30,030 nt of DNA from Verrucomicrobiota bacterium. GTDB taxonomy: Bacteria > Verrucomicrobiota > Verrucomicrobiia > Opitutales > Opitutaceae. Below, one piece after another: positions 15,404 through 23,957 of the stretch. Under the pieces are notes generated by a model, which ran no database searches, had not been told where the DNA came from, and worked only from the letters and a program-made list of their open reading frames with translations. How positions within the stretch are numbered: position 1 is the first letter of the stretch; every line of letters starts with the position of its first letter. Made by a program: the position numbers and the translations under genes. The stretch spans positions 1 to 30,030 of the forward strand of contig JAEWNN010000045.1 in NCBI GenBank assembly GCA_023457035.1, written 5' to 3'.

Positions 15404-16654
15404 TCAGCGGCGCGCGAGCACGCCCACGAAGAACGCGTCGGTGTCGTGGACCTGCGGCAGGATGGCGGTGCCGAGCTCGCCGGCGGCGCAGCCGAAGGAG
15501 TCGGCCGGCGGGATGACGCGGAAATCCGGATGCGCGGCGAGGAAGGCGGCGACGGTGCCCTCGTTCTCGGTGCGGGCGAGCGAGCAGGTGGCGTAGACCA
15601 GGCGGCCGCCGGGACGGACATGGGCGGCGTTCTGCGCGAGGATCGCGAGCTGGCGTTCGTGTTGGCGGCGCAGGTCGGCGGCGGTGGTCTGCCAGCGCAG
15701 GTGCGGCGAGCGTCGCCAGGTCCCGGAGCCGCTGCACGGGGCGTCGACGAGCACGCCGTCGTAGAGGCGGTCGGCGGGGGGCGGAGCGGGGAGCGTGGCG
15801 ACGTTGGCCAGACCGGCGCGGGCGGCGCGGGTGCGGAGCTCGGCGAGTGCGGCGGGGCGGATGTCGGTGGCGTCGACGTGGCCGGCGGGGCCGAGCAGGC
15901 GCGCGAGCTGCAGGGTCTTGCCACCCGCGCCGGCGCAGGCGTCGAGCCATCGGGTGCGGGGCGCGGGTGCGGTGAGGGCGAGGATGAGCTGCGAACCCAG
16001 ATCCTGGATCTCGAAGGCGCCGGCCTCGTGGAGCGGGCTGCGGGCGACATCGGTCTCGACGAGCAGGGCGCGGGCGTCGGGCAGGAGGGGGTGGCGGCGG
16101 AAGGGGATGCCTTCGCGCCCGAGCCAGGCGTCGACCACGGAGGGATCGGAAGTCTGGAGACGCAGCCAGAGCGGCGAGCGGGTGAGCAGAAGGTCGCGGG
16201 CGGCGCCGGTGAGCGCGGGGGCTTCGGCGGCGAGCCAATCCGGGAAGAGTTGGTCGGCCGTCAGCGGTTGGCCGAGGCGGGCGGCGAGGAGCGCGGCTTG
16301 CGCCGCGGGAGCGGCGGGCAGCGCGGGCCAGTCGGCGAGAAGTTCGGTGCGGAGGGATGCGAGGGCGGGTTCGTCGCCGGCGAGCCAGAGGGCGAGGTCG
16401 GGCTGGAGGGAGGCGGGCGCGGCTTCGATCCAGGGCAGGTGGCGGACGGCGGCGTAGGCGAGGGCGCGGTAGATGCGGCGGTCGCGGGAGCCGAAGCGTT
16501 TGTCGCGGCCGAGGCGGTGTTGGAGATAGGCGGGAAAGTTGGCCTCGCGGCGGGCGGCGGGGGCGAGGCTGCGGAGGAGTTCGCCGAAGATGGCGAGCTG
16601 GCGGTGGGCGCGGCCCGAGCCGGGGACGGGAGCGGATTGGTCGGGCGTGGTCAT
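15404..16654 (-). CDS. RsmB/NOP2-family RNA (cytosine-5) methyltransferase
   Basis: This enzyme transfers a methyl group from SAM to C5 of a cytosine in rRNA or tRNA. The 416-residue protein has an N-terminal helical part (to about 145; NusB-like in RsmB, here diverged), then the methyltransferase core. SAM motif I is WLDACAGAGGKT (236-247). Motif IV holds the essential C307 in LVDAPCSGSGTWRR, and motif VI the catalytic C357 in YATCSLARTENE. Both family cysteines are present. It resembles RsmB (16S rRNA C967) in layout, but the target cannot be settled from sequence alone. The ATG at 16654 (MTTPDQSAP) is chosen because upstream codons run through repeat DNA. It leads the two-gene unit with the membrane protein downstream. 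Confidence 0.88.
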   Translation of the reverse strand: MTTPDQSAPVPGSGRAHRQLAIFGELLRSLAPAARREANFPAYLQHRLGRDKRFGSRDRRIYRALAYAAVRHLPWIEAAPASLQPDLALWLAGDEPALASLRTELLADWPALPAAPAAQAALLAARLGQPLTADQLFPDWLAAEAPALTGAARDLLLTRSPLWLRLQTSDPSVVDAWLGREGIPFRRHPLLPDARALLVETDVARSPLHEAGAFEIQDLGSQLILALTAPAPRTRWLDACAGAGGKTLQLARLLGPAGHVDATDIRPAALAELRTRAARAGLANVATLPAPPPADRLYDGVLVDAPCSGSGTWRRSPHLRWQTTAADLRRQHERQLAILAQNAAHVRPGGRLVYATCSLARTENEGTVAAFLAAHPDFRVIPPADSFGCAAGELGTAILPQVHDTDAFFVGVLARR

Positions 16655-16730
16655 GGACGGGCGGGATGGCAGATGGCGGATGGACGATGGCAGATTGAGG
16701 ACGGATCGGGGACGGCGGAAGGGAAGAGGA

Positions 16731-16900
16731 ACCACTGATTTACGCTGATGGACGCTGATTTCGGAGGGAGGAGGGCGGGAACCACTGATCCACACTAATG
16801 AACACTAATGGCGGAGGGCGGAGGGCGGAGGAGGAGGCACGATGACAGATGACTGATGGCAGAGGGCGGAGGATGGAGAACCACCAATGCACGCTGATGG
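16731..16900 (+). repeat. Three copies of an ACCACTGAT-type repeat unit
   Basis: Units at 16731-16760 and 16781-16810 lie 50 bases apart and share ACCACTGAT followed by two NACNCTNATG steps about ten bases apart. A third, diverged unit lies at about 16880-16900. The plan (three steps, ten bases apart) is that of the CACGGAT arms at 2606 and 12634, where one arm also begins ACCACTGATT. Confidence 0.6.
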
Positions 16901-16956
16901 CGGTGAGATCGGGGAGTGCTGAGGGCGGAGTGGTCGGCACGTTGCGGGTTGCGGTG

Positions 16957-16990
16957 AAAACGGAAGGCGCCGACGAAGCGGCGCCTTCCG
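16957..16990 (-). terminator. Rho-independent terminator of the lptD-like gene
   Basis: An 11-bp perfect stem (16961-16971 with 16980-16990) encloses an 8-base loop. Read on the minus strand it is followed by TTTTC (complement of 16956-16960). It lies about 54 bases past the stop codon at 17044. Confidence 0.8.
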
Positions 16991-17043
16991 GGGGAAACGG
17001 CTCGGCGGGTGCGGGGCCGACCGGTCGTCCAGTTGCGTCGGGC

Positions 17044-19143
17044 TCAGAACTTGAAGACCTCGAGCTGGAGGCGGAATTGGAAACCGGATTCGCGGCGCTG
17101 GCCCTCGTAGAAGGCGATCTGGTACTCAAGGGACCAGAGGTTGCGGAACGTCTGCCGCAGGCCGTAGACCTGTTCGTAGAACTGCGACTCGATGGTGTCG
17201 TAGCGCCAGAGACCGGTGAGGGTGAATCGCTCGTTGAGCCGGTAGGCGACGTCGAGCGTGTACTCCTCAAGCTGGTCGCGGAGGAACTGCATGCCGAAGC
17301 GGGCGGTCCAGAACTGGGCGTCGGTGAGGGTGACGCCGGCATTGAACTCTTCGACGCGCCAGTGGTGGGGGTCAAAACGCTGGAAGGCGTCGAACCGGAG
17401 CCACTGCGCGGGCATCACCGCGATGTCGGCGTGGAGATCGGAGCTGCGGCGGAGGGCGGGGGCGACGAGGCGGTTGAAGTGGCGGTCCTGCGCGAGGGTG
17501 AGGATGACGAGGTCGCGCACGCCGCCCTTGCCATCGCGGGTCTGGAGGCGTTGGGCGAGGCCGTAGCGGAGGGTGTTGAGCTCGGTCAGGTCGTCGAGGT
17601 GGCGGATGTCGCCGAGATCGATGGGCTGGAGTCGGGTGGAGAAGACGGTGCGGTCGATGTCGGGGATGTAGGCGCGGCCCTTCTCGGCGTCGGGGATGTA
17701 ACGATACTGGGCGAACGGCTCGATGAGGTGGCGCAGGCCGTCGACGCCCCAGCGCTCGCTCTTCACGGCGAACTCGCCATAGGCGCGGGCGCGCAGGTCG
17801 GCGCCGAGCTGGCCGAGCACGCGGGTGTAGGAATCCTTGTCGCCGAGCGGCGAGAAGTAGTGGGTCACGCGCCCGCCGGCGACCGGGGTGTAGGTGAGCC
17901 ACGGGGTGATCGCGGTGGGGCGCTCGAGGCCGAAGAAGGCGTCGAAGCGCTCGCTGGAGCGGTCGAGGGCGATGGTGGAGTCGTCCTCGCGCAGGCGGAC
18001 GAAGCCGACGGAGCCGCGTTGGACGACCCCGAGGTCCTGGGGCGAGGCGAGGAGCTCGAGCTTGAGCTCGGGCTCGCGGCGGCGGGTGGAGTGGAAGTCG
18101 TTGGGCTGGAAACGGCCGAAGGCGGAGGCGACGTAGTTGTCGCCGGTGTAGGCGGCCTCGAGGAACGTCTCCGGCTGCTGGTTGCGGGGGAAGCGCTGGC
18201 GGGCGTAGTCGCGGATGACCTCGGAGTCGCTCCAGTAGGCGAGTTGGCCCATGAGGGAGAAATGGTCGCCGTAGGTCTGGAGGTGGCGCCAGTCGAGGTA
18301 GGCGCGCCGCGGACCGACCTGGCGGTCCTGGATGTCGCGGCCGCGTTGTTCGCGATCGCCGAAGTCGTAGATCCAGCCGGAGCGGAGGTGGCCGAGATAG
18401 GACGAGTCGCCGCGTTGGGTGTCGTAGTCGGCGGCGGGGCCGAGGATGAGGCCGCGCTTGGAGTAGAGGCCGATCTCGGGCCCGAAGTACACTCCCTCGG
18501 TGATGGGGGCGAGGGCGGTGACATCGAGGAAGGCACCCAGCGAGCTGCGGAAGCCGGCGCGGATCTCGGCGTCGAGCGGCGGGGTGTCGAGCCGTTGGCT
18601 GAAGACGGGCAGCGGCAGGAGGGGGATCGGGCCGAGGCGCAGATGCGAGCCGTGGGCGCGGAAGCTCTTGCCCTCGACGAAATCGAGGGAGGCGGCACGC
18701 AGGGTGGGGGTGAAGGCCCCGGGTTCGCCGTAGGAGAGGGTGGCATCCTGGAGCGTGAACTCCTGGGTGTTGCCCTCGAGGGTACGGCCCTGGAGGTAGA
18801 GCGGGTAGTAGCCGGCGCGCGTGTTGGTGAGGTGGACTTTGCCCTCGGCGAGCGAGTACGTGCCCTCGTCGGCGACGAGGCGGAGGGTGCCGCGGGTGAG
18901 GACGAGGTGGCCGCGGGCGGCGGCCTGGCGGGTCTGGTCGTTGTAGCGGATCTCGTCGGCGGTGAGCACGAGCTCGCCGTAGGTGAGGCGGGCGTCGAGC
19001 ACGACCATCTCTCTGGTGCCGTAGTCGAACTCGATCGGCTGGTCGGAGAGGGAGACGAGGTCGAGGGTCTCGCCGGCGGCCGCCGCGCGGAGGGCGGAGA
19101 GGAGGGCGAGGGTGGAGACGAGGAGATAGGGACGGAGCTTCAC
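17044..19143 (-). CDS. lptD: LptD-like outer-membrane LPS-assembly/organic solvent tolerance protein
   Basis: LptD is the outer-membrane barrel that, with LptE, inserts lipopolysaccharide into the outer leaflet. The protein has 699 residues from a GTG at 19143 (VKLRPYLLVSTLALLSALRA), chosen because it opens a normal signal peptide; codons further upstream look non-coding. An OstA/LptA-like jellyroll follows (VVLDARLTYGELVLTADEI, then QAAARGHLVLTRGTLRLVAD) in about residues 45-130. The rest alternates short aromatic-rich strands, as in a 26-strand barrel, with a LPLPVFSQRLDTPPLD stretch near 225, and ends in Phe (LEVFKF), a typical barrel-insertion signal. I find no cysteines, so the disulfide pairs of the E. 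coli protein are absent. It is divergent from glgB and followed by a good terminator. Symbol assigned by family resemblance. Confidence 0.82.
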   Translation of the reverse strand: MKLRPYLLVSTLALLSALRAAAAGETLDLVSLSDQPIEFDYGTREMVVLDARLTYGELVLTADEIRYNDQTRQAAARGHLVLTRGTLRLVADEGTYSLAEGKVHLTNTRAGYYPLYLQGRTLEGNTQEFTLQDATLSYGEPGAFTPTLRAASLDFVEGKSFRAHGSHLRLGPIPLLPLPVFSQRLDTPPLDAEIRAGFRSSLGAFLDVTALAPITEGVYFGPEIGLYSKRGLILGPAADYDTQRGDSSYLGHLRSGWIYDFGDREQRGRDIQDRQVGPRRAYLDWRHLQTYGDHFSLMGQLAYWSDSEVIRDYARQRFPRNQQPETFLEAAYTGDNYVASAFGRFQPNDFHSTRRREPELKLELLASPQDLGVVQRGSVGFVRLREDDSTIALDRSSERFDAFFGLERPTAITPWLTYTPVAGGRVTHYFSPLGDKDSYTRVLGQLGADLRARAYGEFAVKSERWGVDGLRHLIEPFAQYRYIPDAEKGRAYIPDIDRTVFSTRLQPIDLGDIRHLDDLTELNTLRYGLAQRLQTRDGKGGVRDLVILTLAQDRHFNRLVAPALRRSSDLHADIAVMPAQWLRFDAFQRFDPHHWRVEEFNAGVTLTDAQFWTARFGMQFLRDQLEEYTLDVAYRLNERFTLTGLWRYDTIESQFYEQVYGLRQTFRNLWSLEYQIAFYEGQRRESGFQFRLQLEVFKF

Positions 19144-19475
19144 GCGGCGGGCAGCAAAGAGGGAAGCCCGCCGCTGTGCAATCCCGGGGTGCGCCCGGGG
19201 CGGCCGGGCTGAATCCGACCGGTGGTGGCAGGGGCGCGGGCGCGCGTAATGGGGGAACGGAGAGCAAGAGCGGAGCGGGGGAATCGGGACCCACGAACTC
19301 ATGGGACGGGGGCGGGCGGTCGGCGCAGTGCCAGGTGGTGCGGGCGCCGCAGAGCAACGGAGCAGATACGCAGATGAGCGGGACGGCGGGGCTGGTCGCG
19401 GAGAACGGTGCGGCTGGCACGGGGAGCGCTTGCTTCGCCGGTCGCACCGCGAATACTCCCCGCACTTCCTACCGC
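19144..19475. other. Divergent spacer between lptD-like gene and glgB
   Basis: This stretch of 332 bases contains the presumed promoters of both genes and a 'GCAGAGCAACGGAGCAGATACG' type stretch near 19350 that resembles degenerate repeat DNA. No gene is recognisable. Confidence 0.45.
19430..19457 (+). promoter_or_regulatory. Possible promoter of glgB
   Basis: TTGCTT (19430-19435) and AATACT (19452-19457) are spaced by 16 bases, giving a modest sigma-70-type match with a short leader before the ATG at 19476. This is a pattern match in GC-rich DNA only. Confidence 0.3.
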
Positions 19476-21707
<2,232 letters not shown>

Positions 21708-21712
21708 CCTGG

Positions 21713-21730
21713 CGCCGCTGGTGAGCGGCG
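21713..21730. other. Perfect 7-bp hairpin just after glgB
   Basis: CGCCGCT (21713-21719) pairs with AGCGGCG (21724-21730) over a GGTG loop, six bases past the glgB stop and between convergent genes. It may act as a terminator, but no T-run follows on either strand. Confidence 0.4.
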
Positions 21731-21761
21731 AAGGGCGGGCGCCGTGCGGTGCCCGTGCCGA

Positions 21762-22268
21762 TCAGGCCGCGAGCAGGGCCATGGGGCTGGTCGGGAACCG
21801 CCGGCTGGTCCGGAGCGTGCGCGCATGGGCCGCCGGGCGGCGCGGCCGGACGGCCAGGTGTGCGTAGCGCTCGCGGAGGATCTCGCCGGCTTCCCGGAGG
21901 ACATGGCCCAGCAGCGGCGCGCAGTCGTCCTCCTCCGGTTGGTGGGCGGCGAGGAAGGCGTTGGCGGCGTCGGCGAGGCGGCCGAAGAACGCCCGCTCGG
22001 CCCAGGGGCCGCCGGTGAGCCGGCTGTCGTTGCGCAGTTCGAAAAACAGCCAGGAGAGGCGACGGGCGTGGCGGGTGAGCACCCCGAGGTGGCCTTGCCG
22101 GGCGGCCGCGCTCCCCGAGAGGGCGAGCGCGTCGTCGGTGAGGAAGACGCCGGCGGCTTGCCAGAGTTCGGCGGTCGGGGCATAGCCCGACATCGGGCCG
22201 GCCTGGGTGGATTCGATCTCGGCGGCGAGGGTGATGAGGAGCGGATGGCGGAGGGCGGTCGAGTGCAT
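21762..22268 (-). CDS. Hypothetical protein (168 aa), unrecognised
   Basis: I do not recognise this protein. It is predicted soluble and mostly helical, with no signal peptide or membrane segment. Notable stretches are ELWQAAGVFLTDDALALSG (about 34-52), RHARRLSWLFFELRNDSRLT (about 66-85), and a Leu/Ala/Glu-rich helical part LLGHVLREAGEILRERYAH near 118-136, before a basic, Arg-rich tail. It begins at an ATG at 22268 without a clear ribosome site and converges with glgB. Codon positions look consistent with coding on this strand. It is more likely real than the overlapping plus-strand frame. Its function is unknown. Confidence 0.6.
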   Translation of the reverse strand: MHSTALRHPLLITLAAEIESTQAGPMSGYAPTAELWQAAGVFLTDDALALSGSAAARQGHLGVLTRHARRLSWLFFELRNDSRLTGGPWAERAFFGRLADAANAFLAAHQPEEDDCAPLLGHVLREAGEILRERYAHLAVRPRRPAAHARTLRTSRRFPTSPMALLAA

Positions 22269-22431
22269 GCGCGCACTCTAGCGCACGGGCTCGGACATCC
22301 GCTGGCCGACCTCCCCGGCGCCGGAGAACACCCCGGGTGCAGGCTGGGGAAACGACCCCACAGGTTTTCCTTCAAGCGCGCGGGTGGCCGGCCGATCTCC
22401 GGGATATACCGAGAATCTACGTTTCCCCACC

Positions 22432-22602
22432 ATGACCCTTTTCTTCGCCATCGTTGCCGTCGTCCATGTCTGCGGGTTGTTCGCGATGCTGATCGCGCTC
22501 CGGCGCGCCCCGATCGCGGTGGAGAATGCCAGCGGCTTCCAGGTGATCGCCGAACCGCAGAGCCAGCCGGAAGCCGCCGCCGCCCGGGCTTGCACGGCTT
22601 GA
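22432..22602 (+). CDS. Small single-pass membrane protein (56 aa)
   Basis: This is a 56-residue protein from the ATG at 22432. Residues 2-21 form one hydrophobic helix (TLFFAIVAVVHVCGLFAMLI) followed by ALRR, which fits a positive-inside anchor with the rest cytoplasmic. The short tail (VIAEPQSQPEAAAARACTA) has no motif I recognise. It is followed after 33 bases by a strong terminator, so it appears to be its own short transcription unit. That supports a real gene despite its size. Its function is unknown. Confidence 0.6.
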   Translation: MTLFFAIVAVVHVCGLFAMLIALRRAPIAVENASGFQVIAEPQSQPEAAAARACTA

Positions 22603-22635
22603 ACCAATTTTCAGGGGACTGTGTTTCAGGGTTAG

Positions 22636-22666
22636 GCTCCCGGCTCGCGAGGCCGGGAGCTTTTTT
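22636..22666 (+). terminator. Rho-independent terminator after the small membrane protein gene
   Basis: GCTCCCGGC (22636-22644) pairs perfectly with GCCGGGAGC (22652-22660) across a 7-base loop and is followed at once by six T residues (22661-22666). It is the clearest terminator in the window. It sits 38 bases before the next gene on the same strand and so separates it from the small gene. Confidence 0.92.
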
Positions 22667-22703
22667 GTGTTCCCTCGCGGCGCCGCGTGGCGACAGTCGG
22701 CCG

Positions 22704-23888
22704 ATGACCACGCCCGCCCTTCGCCTGAAACACAACGCCGCCGCCCGCGCCTTGCGGGGGCACCCCTGGGTCTTCGGCAACGAGGTGGAGACGCTCCTGC
22801 CGCCGGAGCACGACGGCGCGGCGGTCGAGTGCCGCGACAACCGCGGGCGGTTCCTGGGCAGCGGCATCTACAACAGCCGTTCGCAGATCGTGTGGCGGCG
22901 CTTCAGCCGCGACCACGCCGCGTTCGACGCGGAGTTCGTGCGCGGGGCGCTGGCGCGGGCGTTGGCGCGTCGCGAGGCATTGGCGACGATCGAGGCGGGG
23001 CCGGCGACGGCACGACGTCTGGTCTGGAGCGAATCCGACGACCTGCCGGGCCTGGTGGTCGACCAGTTTGGCGGTGTGCTGGTGGTCCAGACACAAACGC
23101 TTGCCGCCGAGCAGCGGCTCGACGTGGTGCTCGCCGCCCTCGGCGAGTTGCTCCACCCCGAGGAGATCATCGTGCGCAACGATGCGCCGATCCGCCGGCT
23201 CGAGGGGCTTCCCTCCGAGGTGCGCACGCTCTCCGGCCGACCGTACGAGCCGCGCTGGGTGCACATCGGCGGGCTCGACTACTGGCTCGATCTGCAGGGC
23301 GGACAGAAGACCGGGTTCTACCTCGACCAGACGCGCGAGCATGCGAAGGTCGCACGTTATGCGGCGGGCCGGCGCATGCTGGATTGTTTCTGCAACCAGG
23401 GCAGCTTCGCGTTGCACGCGGCGAAGGCCGGTGCGGCGCGGGTGCTCGGGCTCGACAGCTCGGAGGAGGCGGTCGCGCTGGCGCGCCGCAATGCCGAGCG
23501 CAACGGAGTGGCGGGCGCCGAGTTCACGGTCGTCAACGTCTTCGACTATCTCGCCGCGGCCGAGACGGCCGCGCAGTGGGACCTGATCGTGCTCGATCCG
23601 CCGCCGTTCGCCCGCTCGAAGAGCGCGCTGCCCAACGCGCTGCGCGGCTACAAGGAGATCAACCTGCGGGCGATGAAGCGCCTGGCGCCCGGCGGCGTGC
23701 TCGCCACCTACAGTTGCTCGCACCATGTGACGGCCGAGGTCTTCCGCGATGTGCTCGCCGAGGCGGCGCACGATGCGAAGCGCAAGGTCCAGGTGCTGGA
23801 GTTCTGTCACCAACCGGCGGATCATCCCGTGCTGGTGACGATGCCGGAGAGCGAATACCTGCGCGGCTACATCCTGCGGGTCGAGTAG
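22704..23888 (+). CDS. Class I SAM-dependent rRNA methyltransferase, RlmI-like
   Basis: RlmI-type enzymes methylate C5 of a cytosine in 23S rRNA. The 394-residue length matches the family. An N-terminal PUA domain covers about residues 5-75 (HPWVFGNEVE, GSGIYNSRSQIVWRRFS). A linker domain has ESDDLPGLVVDQFGGVLVVQ (110-129). The Rossmann core has the typical QKTGFYLDQTREHA (201-214), SAM motif I DCFCNQGSFALHAAKAGA (227-244), LDPPPFARSK (298-307) and TYSCSHH (335-341), which holds the catalytic-type cysteine. The ATG at 22704 is chosen because the PUA domain begins immediately after it; the long open frame upstream is antisense to other genes. The family call is firm. The exact target base is inferred from E. 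coli RlmI. Confidence 0.92.
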   Translation: MTTPALRLKHNAAARALRGHPWVFGNEVETLLPPEHDGAAVECRDNRGRFLGSGIYNSRSQIVWRRFSRDHAAFDAEFVRGALARALARREALATIEAGPATARRLVWSESDDLPGLVVDQFGGVLVVQTQTLAAEQRLDVVLAALGELLHPEEIIVRNDAPIRRLEGLPSEVRTLSGRPYEPRWVHIGGLDYWLDLQGGQKTGFYLDQTREHAKVARYAAGRRMLDCFCNQGSFALHAAKAGAARVLGLDSSEEAVALARRNAERNGVAGAEFTVVNVFDYLAAAETAAQWDLIVLDPPPFARSKSALPNALRGYKEINLRAMKRLAPGGVLATYSCSHHVTAEVFRDVLAEAAHDAKRKVQVLEFCHQPADHPVLVTMPESEYLRGYILRVE

Positions 23889-23957
23889 GCGCGATCGGGG
23901 GCCGGCCGGCGGTCCCTCGCCCCGTCGCGGCCGGGCACCGGTCCGCCCGTCCCGGGC

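Larger units (their letters stand above)
16655..17043. other. Repeat-filled spacer between rsmB-like and lptD-like genes
   Basis: This stretch of 389 bases has no gene. It contains GATGGCAGATGGC-type repeats (16665-16710 and about 16842-16870), three ACCACTGATNNACGCTGATG-type units (16731-16760, 16781-16810, 16880-16900) and GGCGGAGGGCGGAGG runs, and ends with the lptD terminator. The rsmB promoter should also lie here but is not evident. Confidence 0.65.

Noticed and set aside
16731..16900. CRISPR array
   Set aside because: Only three uneven, diverged units without constant-length spacers, and no cas genes in the window.
16849..19212. A long plus-strand open frame (787 codons) opposite the LptD-like gene
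   Set aside because: Its product is almost only Glu, Gly, Val and Ala, as expected for the antisense of a GC-rich gene; the minus strand has a signal peptide, barrel pattern and terminal Phe.
22603..22670. A small RNA ending in the strong terminator
   Set aside because: The terminator is explained by the small membrane protein gene just upstream; no separate promoter is visible.
23889..23957. A terminator between the RlmI-like and kinase genes
   Set aside because: GC-rich complementarity exists, but there is no clean stem with a T-run on either strand.
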